A stretch of DNA of 64,000 nucleotides from Akkermansiaceae bacterium (lineage in GTDB: Bacteria; Verrucomicrobiota; Verrucomicrobiia; Verrucomicrobiales; Akkermansiaceae): the NCBI GenBank assembly GCA_903919975.1, contig CAIXKE010000080.1:19002-83001 (forward strand). Reading direction: 5' to 3'. Positions 17,915-26,881 of the stretch are shown piece by piece. The first letter of the stretch is position 1. Each line of letters opens with the position of its first letter. Below the pieces are notes generated by a model. The model saw only the letters and a program-made list of their open reading frames with translations. It was not told where the DNA came from and searched no databases. The position numbers were made by a program, and so were the translations under genes.

Positions 17915-19012
17915 CTAATCCGATTTTAGATCCAAGCCCGCTGTGAACTGGGAAAATTGCTGCTGTAAGGCATTGTTCCACATGTTTTTCTCTTTTGCGG
18001 CAGCTTGCCACATATTTGCAGCGGCTGTGCATTGTTCTAATAGCTTGGCTGAGCCGGGTTTATCTTTCCATAAAGCCGGTGGATATTTTTTCATGAAACC
18101 GATCAATAAATCGTCAGGAACTTTTTCAGTGTCAGCTCTCTTGAAAGCCGCTGGTGCCATCTTATCAACCTCGGCCTGAGACGTGTTGTTGGAAACGGCG
18201 GGCTTGGACGTTGGTCTTGGCGTTGTGGATTTTTCAGAAATTCCATTCAAGTTTTTCCATGCATCGCTGATCACGACTTTTTCGGTGGCAGACGCCCCTG
18301 GCAGGCCGGTGGCGAGTTGAAAACATTGTTTTGTTAAATCCCATGCGCCAGCCGACATGGAGTGACCGACTCCCGGCCATGTTCCGCCAATGGAGCAGAA
18401 ACCCTTTTTGCCGATCTCATCACGGAAGCGGCCATACCACTCGAGCCGGCCAAACGGTGCTTCGGGAAATGATTTTCCTGTGTCATTTTCCCCGCAGGAA
18501 ATCGCGAAGGGGATTTTCTTCGCTGCGGCGCTGATCTCGCCGTAGTTATCTGTGGCCCATGTGCCGCCGGAGTGTGATGAGACACCGCAGACAAGCTTTG
18601 GGTGCAACATGGTAAAGCGATGAGTGAACTGACTTCCCCCGGAGAAACCGTGGAGGAACATTTGATCGCGTAACTTGTAGGTTTTTTTAAGAATCTCAAA
18701 AAGTGCAATGAGTTTTTCCGCATGGATGCCATCACCGCCTTGATAAGGCACCTGCCCTTTCGCGTCAAACGACGGACCGATCACGATCAAGTCGCCGCGC
18801 TGCGCCCAGTCTTTCATGCCAGCTGCGCCGTTGCCTTTTCCTCCGGCGCCGTGAACTCCGACGACTAATTGATAAGTCGTCGCAGGATTGATGACATCAG
18901 GCACATAAACATGACAGTCCATGTCTTGCGAGTCTTTGATGATGCTTTCCGCGGCAAATGCCTGGGCGCAACAAATGACAGCGAAGGCAATGTATGCGAA
19001 TATAGGTTTCAT
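17915..19012 (-). CDS. Exported alpha/beta-hydrolase (esterase) with C-terminal helical tail
   Basis: The 365-residue protein begins with a signal peptide (MKPIFAYIAFAVICCAQAFA). The hydrolase domain has an oxyanion segment VVGVHGAGGKGNG, the nucleophile elbow LHGFSGGSQFT (GFSGG) and a late WPGVGHSMSAGAW with the probable catalytic His, so it resembles PHB-depolymerase/feruloyl-esterase-like enzymes. The substrate is unknown. After a Thr-Pro-Ser-rich linker there is a helical tail of about 110 residues. The frame extends 64 residues upstream, but only the ATG at 19012 gives the signal peptide. It appears to be the only intact gene in a decayed stretch. Confidence 0.82.
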   Translation of the reverse strand: MKPIFAYIAFAVICCAQAFAAESIIKDSQDMDCHVYVPDVINPATTYQLVVGVHGAGGKGNGAAGMKDWAQRGDLIVIGPSFDAKGQVPYQGGDGIHAEKLIALFEILKKTYKLRDQMFLHGFSGGSQFTHRFTMLHPKLVCGVSSHSGGTWATDNYGEISAAAKKIPFAISCGENDTGKSFPEAPFGRLEWYGRFRDEIGKKGFCSIGGTWPGVGHSMSAGAWDLTKQCFQLATGLPGASATEKVVISDAWKNLNGISEKSTTPRPTSKPAVSNNTSQAEVDKMAPAAFKRADTEKVPDDLLIGFMKKYPPALWKDKPGSAKLLEQCTAAANMWQAAAKEKNMWNNALQQQFSQFTAGLDLKSD

Positions 19013-19103
19013 GATAAATGCTACAAATTGCTTTTGGCATGGGCCTGTTGAGTTGCGAGCGTAGTTTCCCGGGCCGCATTGCCAAGATTCATTTGAGGCA
19101 ACT

Positions 19104-19319
19104 TTGAAGCGACGGCCAAAATACTTGAAACTTCGGCATTTTTCCGCGGCGCTCAAGGCGGCTGGCGTCTCCTCGACCTTCCACCTCTTCGAAACCGGCG
19201 GCAACGGCTACGGCCTGCGCCCCTCCGCCAACGAAGTCTCCAAGTGGCCATCCCTCGCGGAAGAGTGGCTGAAAAGCAAACGGCGGACAACTCTGTTAGA
19301 TAAGCTGGCATTCCTATGA
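19104..19319 (+). pseudogene. C-terminal remnant of an alpha/beta-hydrolase (acetyl-esterase-like)
   Basis: The frame reads ALKAAGVSSTFHLFETGGNG then YGLRPSANEVSKWPSLAEEW, which is the typical end of exported BD-FAE/acetyl-xylan-esterase-like hydrolases (with Asn where the catalytic His of GGHG is expected). The rest of the enzyme, about 220 residues, is absent: upstream sequence is the promoter region of the divergent esterase. Its stop overlaps the start of the sulfatase remnant, suggesting they were once an operon. Loss of the expected His supports decay. Confidence 0.65.
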
Positions 19320-20021
19320 AAAAACTCTGCTTACCGAAGACGGTTGTGATCCTGAGTGCATGGTTCGCAGCGGTACCGTGTTTCGCACAGGATGCCAAGC
19401 AAGCCCGTCCTAATGTCATCCTTTGCATGACGGATGACCAGGGTTGGTCAGATGTGAGTTACAACGAGTTGGGGCGCTTGACGAAGGGGAAGTTCAAGAC
19501 CGGCGAGTTGGACAAGATGGCGGCGAGCGGTTTGCGGAAGGGATTGCAGGAACGATGTCTGACCCGCGATACGATGCTCTGGTTCTGTTCTGACAATGGA
19601 TTGCCCGGCGCGAACGCCCCGCTGAAGGGCGGCAAGGGCGGAGTCAATGAGGGCGGAATCCGGGTGCCCGGCATCTGTGAATGGCCGACCCGTGTCCAAC
19701 CATGGAAAACTTCGGTCCCCGCTGTCACCAGCGATTTCTATCCGACCCTTTTCGCGGCGGCCGGGATTTCCATGCCGGATGACAAGCCGCAACCCATCGA
19801 TGGATTAACCTGCTGCCCTTGCTGGAGGGCAAAATGAAGGAACGCCCGAGCCCGATCGGCTTCATGGCTGGAGGCACCGCGGCGAAAGCAAAAACATCGC
19901 CAACGACATGCCCGCGATCGTCGAGCGGATGAGCAAGGATCTTGATGCATGGAGCGCCTCCGTGAACCGCCGCAAAACGGGTGCGGATTACCGGAAGTTG
20001 GACGCTGTCACGATGCGGTAG
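19316..20021 (+). pseudogene. Sulfatase gene with catalytic middle deleted and frame broken
   Basis: A signal peptide (cleavage after CFA) is followed by RPNVILCMTDDQGWSDVSYN, the sulfatase N-terminus with metal-binding Asp40-Asp41. At residue 74 the sequence jumps from MAASGLR straight to DTMLWFCSDNG, the second metal site, although family members have about 200 residues between them, including the C/S-x-P-S-R modification motif that carries the formylglycine. Near 19805 the frame shifts: another frame continues NLLPLLEGKMKERPSPIGF. A further gap leads to NIANDMPAIVERMSKDLDAW and TAG 20019. The enzyme cannot be active. Confidence 0.82.
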
Positions 20022-20109
20022 GGTTCTGGATCGACGGTCATGGGAAATTGAAAAAACAGGATATTCTTTGGAATCCCAGTTGAGTTAGCGCCATTCTACT
20101 CTGACGCCA

Positions 20110-20134
20110 TTGACCCGATTGACCCGATTGACGA
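20110..20134. repeat. Nine-base tandem repeat
   Basis: TTGACCCGA occurs twice exactly (20110-20127), with a partial third copy TTGACGA. It lies between the sulfatase remnant and the next gene. No function is suggested. Confidence 0.7.
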
Positions 20135-20198
20135 TTTCCGGGCATCCCGAGAAAGGCAAATTTCTCGCAATCCGGTCAGGTTGATGCAGTCTCTGCGC

Positions 20199-21080
20199 AT
20201 GAAGTTGAAACTGTTGATTCTTTCCGCCTTGTTCGTCCTGGCCATGCCTGCGATTTCGGAGGAGGAATTCTTGGAAATCGAGGGGGCACCAGATCCGGCG
20301 GAAGTGGCTGCTGATGCTGCCGGACCCAATGGAGAGATCCCAAACGACTTGCTCGACAATCTTGACGTCCGTCTGGAACTTGCCGTGAACCAATTCACGG
20401 CTCCCTCGATCTCCAGAATGTTTGATACATTGCAATTTCTGATGCCTTTGCCCATCGCCGAGGTGGAGCGGAAAATGCCGGCGCGGATGTCGCTGGATCG
20501 GGCGGATCTCGCGATCGAATTGGGGTTTCTCATCGCGGATGGTTTCCTCACGGTCCAGGCCGAGCAGTTGAAGGATGTGGAAAAAATGGCGAAGGATTTG
20601 TCTCGTTATGGCAAGGCGCTGGGCGCGGGGGAGCGGGTCAATCGTCACACTGCTGGGTTGTTAGATAGCGCAAAGAACGGCGATGTGCCGCAACTGAAGC
20701 TTGAGTTGTCTGCCACCCAGAGGGATGTGGAGGATGAATTGGTCACGCTCAAGGATGCGGATCTGGCCCACTTAATTTCGTTAGGCGGCTGGATCCGGGC
20801 ACTGGAAGTTTCTTCAGTGGCCGTGGACAAGCAATTTTCTCCCGAACGTGCCCGGAAGGTGATGAGGCAGGATATCGCGGAATACTACTCGGATTGTATC
20901 ACCGGGTTGGAACCGAAAATTTCCGCCCGGCCGAATTATTTGGCCATCCGGGATCTGCTTGAGGAGATGAGCAAGAATATGAATCTGGAGAACGGCCAGG
21001 AACCGACTCCTGGATCCATGAAGGAGATCCGCAAGATTTCCACACAGCTTGTGGAACTCGCGTTGAAGCGTCAGCAGTGA
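20199..21080 (+). CDS. Exported protein of unknown function
   Basis: The 293-residue protein begins with a clear signal peptide (MKLKLLILSALFVLAMPAIS, then acidic EEEFLEIEG). The mature part is helical and charged, with no cysteine cluster or known domain. A TTG at 20181 and ATG at 20184 would add a few residues; ATG 20199 gives the cleanest signal peptide. The surrounding bases and the intact 880-base frame differ from the decayed region just upstream, so it is very probably a real gene. Regular Leu spacing suggests a helical periplasmic or lipoprotein-like fold, but there is no lipobox. Confidence 0.8.
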   Translation: MKLKLLILSALFVLAMPAISEEEFLEIEGAPDPAEVAADAAGPNGEIPNDLLDNLDVRLELAVNQFTAPSISRMFDTLQFLMPLPIAEVERKMPARMSLDRADLAIELGFLIADGFLTVQAEQLKDVEKMAKDLSRYGKALGAGERVNRHTAGLLDSAKNGDVPQLKLELSATQRDVEDELVTLKDADLAHLISLGGWIRALEVSSVAVDKQFSPERARKVMRQDIAEYYSDCITGLEPKISARPNYLAIRDLLEEMSKNMNLENGQEPTPGSMKEIRKISTQLVELALKRQQ

Positions 21081-21191
21081 GAAGAAGTCATTGGTCACCG
21101 GTCATGGAAAGAGAAGAAACAGAAGGTTCTCATCCGGGAGGATCTGTATGTTGAAATGCGAGGACTGGTACCATTCACCACGATCTACGAT

Positions 21192-21821
21192 CTATGATTT
21201 ATGATCTGCAATCCCATCGTCACGGCGCAGGTGTCGCCATGCGGCCACACCTGCCGAAATCCCAGCCACGATGAGCGCCCCCCAGAGCCAGGAATGTTTC
21301 CACCATGGACGTTTTACGGCGATTGTGGGTGTGCGGTCGCCAGCAACGAGCATGGTCCAGCGGGTTGGAGATACGCCGGGTTCGTGCACCCAGAACAGCA
21401 CGGTTTGCTGGCTGGTTTCAGGGTTGAAGAATCTCACTTCGCCATCCGGCGCGGACCAGCGCCACGATGCGGCTAGCAATTGATGGGGATGTCTTGGATC
21501 GGTCTCGTTTTGAGGCGCGGGCGACTGGGTGTCACGCGCGGCGCGCGGTGCGATCGTTAGGGGGGCCAGTTCGTCCAGACGGTGTTGTGTTTTGGATTCG
21601 CCCACCTCGATGCGCAAGGAGTCTGTTAGAGCGCGCCGCGCCTCCGCTTCGTCGGCGATCATCGGATTACCTCCGTAGTCCGCGATGATTTGCAAGTGCA
21701 GCACCCCATGCCGCGCTTCGAAGCGGGCTTGGAGAAACTCACCGTCGTGAGCCTGCGCAAGCAAGGGGAGCACGGCGACTCCCCCTGTGAAAAGTCGGGC
21801 GATGAAGCGCAAGCGGCGCAT
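21192..21821 (-). CDS. Exported, C-terminally membrane-anchored protein of unknown function
   Basis: This is a 209-residue protein: an N-terminal signal peptide (MRRLRFIARLFTGGVAVLPLLAQA), an extracytoplasmic domain of about 140 residues and one C-terminal membrane helix (SWLWGALIVAGISAGVAAW) followed by a basic tail RHLRRDD. The ATG overlaps the TGA of the preceding beta-propeller gene as TGATG, so translation is coupled and the two products are likely partners at the outer face of the inner membrane. Earlier in-frame starts would lie inside that gene and spoil the signal peptide. Confidence 0.72.
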   Translation of the reverse strand: MRRLRFIARLFTGGVAVLPLLAQAHDGEFLQARFEARHGVLHLQIIADYGGNPMIADEAEARRALTDSLRIEVGESKTQHRLDELAPLTIAPRAARDTQSPAPQNETDPRHPHQLLAASWRWSAPDGEVRFFNPETSQQTVLFWVHEPGVSPTRWTMLVAGDRTPTIAVKRPWWKHSWLWGALIVAGISAGVAAWRHLRRDDGIADHKS

Positions 21822-22762
21822 CACTTGTTCACGTTCCAGCGCAGCACCCGGCCCCACTGGTTCCATTCGGTCTCGAGAATGTTTCCGTCGTTGTCAAAGG
21901 TGATGCCATGTGGCGAGGTCACCGTGCCCTGTTGCCAGTCCTTGGGTCCGATCTTGGGGGTGTTGGTGGGTTTCTGCGACACGCCGAGTTCCGCGACCAG
22001 CTTGTTGTCCTTGTCCCAAACGCTCACACGTCCCGCGATTTCCGCCACGCACATGAGGTCGCCGTGAAAGCTCGCGCTGCTGGGATTGCGCAGGGATTTT
22101 TCTGCGATCGTGCCGATGATGTTGCCGTCGAGGTCGAGGTGCAGCATGCGGTTGTTTCCGCGGTCCAAGGCGACGATGCGCTCGGGCGAGAAGCGATGGT
22201 CGATGAAGATCTTGTGGGTGTTCTTGAAGTTCCATGGTTGCACTGGACCACCGAACACTTTTTTGAATTTGCCCGTGCGATCGAAGACGAAGATCCAGCT
22301 CTTTCCGTAGCCATCGACGATGTAGATGTCGCCATTGCTCGCGACATCGCAGTTGGTTAGTTTCAAGGCACCCTTGTCTTCGGGGAACGCGGTTTTTGGA
22401 ATTTCCAGCACTACGGTGCCGTCGAGGTTGCACTTGATGAAGCGGTTCTCGTTAAGCACGGCAGCGAAGATGTATTCCTTGCCTTCGTCCTTGCGAATCA
22501 CGAAGCCGTGGAGAGAGGAAGGGACTTTGAGGACTTTCGAAAATTTGCCATCGGGCCCATAGACGAGCAGACCGCCCTCTTTGTTGTCCTGCACGCTGAC
22601 GTAGAAGTTGCCGGCGCTGTCGCAAGCGATCTCACCGTGGCTGTTGCCCAGATTTTCCTGCCCGGGCGGCGGTTTGATGAAATCGGGCACGAGGGTGTAG
22701 GAGAGCTCCGCGAATGCGGAGCCGCTCAGAGCGAGGACAGTCAACAGGCTGCTGATTTTCAT
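21821..22762 (-). CDS. Exported NHL-repeat / six-bladed beta-propeller protein
   Basis: The 313-residue protein has a signal peptide (MKISSLLTVLALSGSAFA) and then repeating propeller strands of the type DSAGNFYVSV, NGDIYIVDGYGKSWIFVF, RIVALDRGNNRMLHLDLDG and SPHGITFDNDGNILETEWN, as in NHL and SMP-30/gluconolactonase-like propellers. No catalytic residues can be assigned, so a binding or scaffolding role is as likely as an enzymatic one. It is translationally coupled to the membrane-anchored gene downstream. Confidence 0.85.
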   Translation of the reverse strand: MKISSLLTVLALSGSAFAELSYTLVPDFIKPPPGQENLGNSHGEIACDSAGNFYVSVQDNKEGGLLVYGPDGKFSKVLKVPSSLHGFVIRKDEGKEYIFAAVLNENRFIKCNLDGTVVLEIPKTAFPEDKGALKLTNCDVASNGDIYIVDGYGKSWIFVFDRTGKFKKVFGGPVQPWNFKNTHKIFIDHRFSPERIVALDRGNNRMLHLDLDGNIIGTIAEKSLRNPSSASFHGDLMCVAEIAGRVSVWDKDNKLVAELGVSQKPTNTPKIGPKDWQQGTVTSPHGITFDNDGNILETEWNQWGRVLRWNVNK

Positions 22763-22954
22763 ATGGCAAGGGCAAGAGAGCAGGATCCACCGAGGCGGTC
22801 AAGATGCATCCACCCGGAAAACCGGCGTGCGCCGAGATCTGGAAGTTGGCGATGTTGAATGGAGAGGTGGATGTGCTTGGGGCGGTCGAAGGCGGCATGA
22901 TGAAGGCGTGAGGAAGAGGCGAATGGAGGCCAATTTCTGTTCGTACAAAATCGG

Positions 22955-23074
22955 ACAATCTCCCTCCGGGGGAGCGGAAATACGCGCATTCTATTGATCA
23001 ACAACCAGTGGCGCATCATCTTCCGTTGGGAAGGCAAGGATGCCCATGATGTGAAAATCACCGACTACCATTGA
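22955..23074 (+). pseudogene. Remnant of a HigB (RelE/ParE-type) toxin gene
   Basis: The 3' end reads INNQWRIIFRWEGKDAHDVK and ITDYH, then TGA at 23072-23074, the standard C-terminus of HigB-family mRNA-cleaving toxins. Just upstream the sense lies in another frame (NLPPGERKYAHSI, matching the segment ahead of the conserved RINxQWR block), with a deletion of several residues. The N-terminal half is not recognisable. The toxin is therefore frameshifted and truncated, while its antitoxin gene follows five bases later and is intact. Confidence 0.72.
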
Positions 23075-23079
23075 GCGTC

Positions 23080-23388
23080 ATGAAACGAGAACCTGAACGA
23101 ATCCCCCTCACCAATACCTCCGCTGCCATGCTGCGGGATTTTCTCGACGATTACGAACTTTTCCAGTCAAAGCTCGCCGCAGATCTGCACATTAGCCCTC
23201 AGTTGCTGAATGACATCCTTGCCGGCCGCCGACTGCTTACCCCGGAGCATTGCCTGAAGTTGGGCCGCTATTTCGGCAATGAACCCGAATACTGGATGCG
23301 CTTGCAAAACCATTACCTCTTCCGGAAAACTCAACTCGAACAAGCCGCCGAGCTCCATGCTGTCGTGCGGCTGAAAGCCGCGAGTTAG
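23080..23388 (+). CDS. higA: HigA-family antitoxin
   Basis: This 102-residue XRE-type protein has the helix-turn-helix KLAADLHISPQLLNDILAGR (about residues 34-53) and the HigA signature LTPEHCLKLGRYFGNEPEYW. HigA antitoxins bind their HigB toxin and repress the module's promoter. An upstream TTG (23071) inside the toxin's last codons is less likely than the ATG. The toxin gene immediately upstream is broken, so this is an orphan antitoxin that may still act as a DNA-binding regulator or protect against related toxins. Confidence 0.9.
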   Translation: MKREPERIPLTNTSAAMLRDFLDDYELFQSKLAADLHISPQLLNDILAGRRLLTPEHCLKLGRYFGNEPEYWMRLQNHYLFRKTQLEQAAELHAVVRLKAAS

Positions 23389-23429
23389 GAGCAATAAAGA
23401 ACTTCAGAGTGATATCATTTAGTATGACA

Positions 23430-24257
23430 TCACTTAGGATTTTTCGCCTGCCGCATGTCCTCTTGGAATTGTTCCCACTGTTTCCGGAATTCCGGATTTC
23501 GCTCCGCGGTTTTTTCCACAACGTATGGGAAGAGCACGATCATCTGGAGCACGATGGAAGTGAAAAAAACGAGCACGTAGGTGACGATTTTCATGGACTC
23601 CAGCGGAGTCACGATCAGGCGATGACCACCGGCATGGTCCCAGAGCGGGCGGCCGAGGCGTTTGGTGGTGAACCAAGCAAAAATCTGGCAGATCAGCGCG
23701 AGTGGGAGCCAGCCGAAGCCAACGCCCATGATAAAAACGCGGGCGGAGCGTAGGGTGGCGGCGGTGAGACTGAGGTATGAGCCGTCGTCATTGACGACTC
23801 TGATTCCAAGCAGGCTTTTCCCTGCGGTGGTGCCAAAACGATGCAGGAGAAACGCTTCGATCGCGAACCAAGGAATGTAGTGGAATAGAATGATCCACGG
23901 TTGATTGAAGATCGTGTCGATATCGCGACCGGAGGCCCAGATGGCGACCCACCAGATGCCCGCGAAAAGAGTTAGATCGAGCCAGCGCGCCCAAAAGCGG
24001 CGGACGAGGTGGGCTTGGTCCGGCGATGCTGGCGATGCTGGCGGTGGCGTTGGCTTCGATTCCGGTTCGGCATGTTCGGGTGGCTTGTCAAACTCCCGCG
24101 AGAACAGATCAATTTCGACGAGGGGTTTCCAGGCATCAATTCCCTCGTGCCATGCGGGCGTGGTGGCGGACAGTTCGCTATTTTCAATTTTTCGTCGGAC
24201 TTCGAAGTCGTGGATGGGGCCGATTTTTTCGCCGTCTTGAATGATCCAGATGTCCAT
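23430..24257 (-). CDS. GYF_2-RDD membrane protein
   Basis: The 275-residue protein starts with a GYF_2-type domain (about 1-50; WIIQDGEKIGPIHDFEV ending in DAWKPL). A Pro-Glu linker leads to an RDD domain with several membrane segments: FWARWLDLTLFAGIWW carries the first R and D, and FGTTAGKSLLGIRVV is the typical second part. RDD proteins may be transporters or membrane-organising proteins; function is open. Its ATG lies only 3 bases after the stop of the LolC/E-like permease gene, so they form an operon. Confidence 0.85.
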   Translation of the reverse strand: MDIWIIQDGEKIGPIHDFEVRRKIENSELSATTPAWHEGIDAWKPLVEIDLFSREFDKPPEHAEPESKPTPPPASPASPDQAHLVRRFWARWLDLTLFAGIWWVAIWASGRDIDTIFNQPWIILFHYIPWFAIEAFLLHRFGTTAGKSLLGIRVVNDDGSYLSLTAATLRSARVFIMGVGFGWLPLALICQIFAWFTTKRLGRPLWDHAGGHRLIVTPLESMKIVTYVLVFFTSIVLQMIVLFPYVVEKTAERNPEFRKQWEQFQEDMRQAKNPK

Positions 24258-24260
24258 GAT

Positions 24261-25829
24261 TCAGAGATTTCGCAGGGATTTGGCGGCGTCGCTGCGGGAG
24301 GCGAAAAACGCGGGAACGAGGGCGGCGAGTGTGCACAGGACAAATGCCATGACGCCGATGAGCGCTTGCTCGACGGGATTGTGGTGGGCGGGGATCACGT
24401 CGAACCCGACCATTTGCGCGGAAAACGGATCGAATCCGAACGACCGGAAAAGCTGTTGGATCGGCCCGCGGAAATGAATGACAAGGCGGCCGAGGCCGAT
24501 ACCGAGCCCGCCACCTAATAATCCAAGCAGCATTCCTTGATAGATAAAAACCCTCACGATTTGTCCGGGCGCGGCTCCGAGTGCTTTCATCACGCCGATC
24601 TCGCGGCGTTTCTGGATGGTGACGGTGAAAATGTTCGCCATCATGGAGAAGGCGGCGACCAGCATGATAAAGGAGAGTGAAAAATACATCATCACCCGTT
24701 GTTGGCTGATCAGCATCGAGAAACTAACGAACTGCGGATGTTCGTTCCACGGAAGAATCGCCCAATCCGAGCCTAAGGTTTTTCGCGCCTCGGCGGAGAC
24801 GGCGGGTGCGGCGTAGGCATCGTCGAGGCGAAGCGAGATGCTTTGCACCGCGCCATCCTCAAGGCCGGCGAGATCCTGGGCGAGCGATAGCGGGACAAAG
24901 ACATCCGGCGTGACCGCCATCATCGATGCCTGATAGACGCCGATGACCTGCACGTCCTTCGGCAGCACGAATTTCTCGAGACTCTTATAAGTCTCGGCAT
25001 TCATCTTATCGCGGTCGGTTTGGTTCAACTCCTCGATCGTCTTTTCGATTTCAGTTTTGGTGTCCGAGGTGAAGGAATAAACTCCGGCAATCGGGTTTTT
25101 TTCGCCTTTTTCCATGGCGGATAGAAGTGCGCTCAGCAAGTCGCGCTCAGGCTGGCGTAGATTCTCATCGAGCACGGCATAAAGCGGTTCGTAGATATCG
25201 GCGAGTGTTTCCATCGGGATGGTGAACTTGTCACCGGCCGCTTTCCACGTTTTCGTGAGCTTGGACGCGCCGCTCCAAGCATCGGCGAAAGCTTCGCGGA
25301 GGGGTGGTTTGTCGTTGGCTTTGTAAACGCGCATGACTTCCTTGAAATTGCGCGTCGAATAGAGGCGGATCGTATTGCCCACGCCGATCCGGAAGCTGTC
25401 GGCCACTCTGGAGGAAACGACCACCCGGTCATCAATGCCAAAATCCGCGGAGGAATCCGGATGGTTTTTTAGATCGAGCATTTTGGTGATGCCATCGACT
25501 TGCGCGGGATCCGAAGTATCAACGCCCATGAAAGTGACCGGATTCTGCCAATCCTCGACATCAATGATGACGTTGTCCGCAACGTAAGCGGTGGCGGTTT
25601 GCACATGCGGCAGTGTTTTCACCTTCGCTGCGACGCTCTGCCAATCGAGCAATGCCGGTGTTTCGCCATAAGCCTGGGGGAAGTGGCTCAACTGGATATG
25701 CGGTGAAAACCCGAGAAACCGGGTTTTCACTTCCCGCTCCAAACCGGCGTAAACCGCCATGACCACGACTAAGACGAGCACCCCGAGCATCACGCCGATG
25801 AGTGAAATCAGAGTGAAGGAGGAAAGCAT
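24261..25829 (-). CDS. FtsX-like ABC permease of the LolC/LolE type
   Basis: This 522-residue permease has a first membrane helix (FTLISLIGVMLGVLVLVVVMA), a large extracytoplasmic domain of about 330 residues, then three more helices in the FtsX core (ending FVLCTLAALVPAFFA). LolC/E with LolD extract lipoproteins from the inner membrane. No ATPase gene is adjacent; a LolD-like one lies at 0.4-1.2 kb. Oddly, family-like sequence FLLARRYLNPRRS sits in frame just upstream of the first ATG (25829), yet between it and the upstream in-frame TAG there is no ATG, GTG or TTG. Either the protein starts at 25829, truncated, or a non-standard start (for example ATC) is used. Confidence 0.85.
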   Translation of the reverse strand: MLSSFTLISLIGVMLGVLVLVVVMAVYAGLEREVKTRFLGFSPHIQLSHFPQAYGETPALLDWQSVAAKVKTLPHVQTATAYVADNVIIDVEDWQNPVTFMGVDTSDPAQVDGITKMLDLKNHPDSSADFGIDDRVVVSSRVADSFRIGVGNTIRLYSTRNFKEVMRVYKANDKPPLREAFADAWSGASKLTKTWKAAGDKFTIPMETLADIYEPLYAVLDENLRQPERDLLSALLSAMEKGEKNPIAGVYSFTSDTKTEIEKTIEELNQTDRDKMNAETYKSLEKFVLPKDVQVIGVYQASMMAVTPDVFVPLSLAQDLAGLEDGAVQSISLRLDDAYAAPAVSAEARKTLGSDWAILPWNEHPQFVSFSMLISQQRVMMYFSLSFIMLVAAFSMMANIFTVTIQKRREIGVMKALGAAPGQIVRVFIYQGMLLGLLGGGLGIGLGRLVIHFRGPIQQLFRSFGFDPFSAQMVGFDVIPAHHNPVEQALIGVMAFVLCTLAALVPAFFASRSDAAKSLRNL

Positions 25830-25978
25830 CGAGCGGCGGGGGTTGAGATACCGCCGGGCGAGAAGAAAACTAAAGGAACGTCGTTTGATGGCCGCTTGCT
25901 AACCTTGAATGTTGGATTGAGCAAGCCCTACCCGCCCGACTTGGATTTGAAATATCAAATTTGAGACTTCAAATCTGA

Positions 25979-26881
25979 TCATTCCGAGGCCCCGAGGCCG
26001 ATGAGTTCGAGCAGGCGGTGGAGGTCGTCATCGCCGTAGTATTCGATTTCGATTTTACCTTTCTTGGCAGAATGCTGAAGCGCGACGTGGGTGGCAAGGT
26101 GCTCGCGGAGACGGTTGGTGATCGCGCGGATGTGAATATCCACTTCGCGGGAGACTCCAGGTTTTTTGGGATCGCCGGACGAATCCGAGGAATCACTGAG
26201 GAATGATTGGGCGAGCTTTTCGGTGGCGCGGACAGTGAGTTGGCGGCGGATGACTTGATCCGAGGCGAGCAGTTGCGAGTCTTGGTCCTTGATCGAGAGA
26301 ATCGCCTTGGCGTGGCCGACGGTCAGGCGGCCATGGGCGACGAGCAATTGCACGTCACCGTGCAAATCAAGCAAACGCATGGCGTTGGCGACGCTGGCCC
26401 GGGATTTGCCGACGCGGACGGCGATTTCCTCCTGCTTCATGGTGAATTCCTTGGCCAGGCGCACATAACCCATCGCCTCCTCCATCGGATTGAGATCCTC
26501 ACGTTGCAGGTTCTCGATGAGCGCCATTTCGAGCACATCGCGGTCCGAGGCTTCACGTTCGATGACCGGGACAGTGGCGAGACCGAGTTTGCTAGAAGCA
26601 CGCCAGCGGCGCTCGCCGGCGATGAGTTCGAGCTTGCCATTCACCGCACGGACGATGAGCGGCTGGATGATGCCGTGCTGGCGGATCGACTCGACGAGCT
26701 CGTCGAGAGGCGAATCGATAAACGTCGTCCGGGGCTGAAGCGGGCTGGGCACCACCATGTTGATCGGCACATCCCGGACCCGTTTAAAATCGTCTGGAGT
26801 CACCGCCGCGTCGAGCGACTGTGGGGTCGCGCTTTTCCGGATGAGTGCTCCGAGTCCTTTTCCGAGTGCCTGTTTCGCCAT
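25979..26881 (-). CDS. parB: Chromosome partitioning protein ParB
   Basis: The 300-residue protein has the ParB order: an N-terminal KQALGKGLGALI, a CTP-binding domain with SPLQPRTTF and AGERRWRA (GERR box), the segment ALIENLQREDLNPMEEA, and a helix-turn-helix around AVRVGKSRASVANAMRLL, then a C-terminal dimerisation part. ParB loads at parS sites and spreads as a CTP-dependent clamp for origin segregation. No parA is beside it, although parAB are usually paired. I saw no full consensus parS palindrome in the window. The start at MAKQALGKG is preferred over an upstream ATG 13 codons earlier. Confidence 0.95.
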   Translation of the reverse strand: MAKQALGKGLGALIRKSATPQSLDAAVTPDDFKRVRDVPINMVVPSPLQPRTTFIDSPLDELVESIRQHGIIQPLIVRAVNGKLELIAGERRWRASSKLGLATVPVIEREASDRDVLEMALIENLQREDLNPMEEAMGYVRLAKEFTMKQEEIAVRVGKSRASVANAMRLLDLHGDVQLLVAHGRLTVGHAKAILSIKDQDSQLLASDQVIRRQLTVRATEKLAQSFLSDSSDSSGDPKKPGVSREVDIHIRAITNRLREHLATHVALQHSAKKGKIEIEYYGDDDLHRLLELIGLGASE

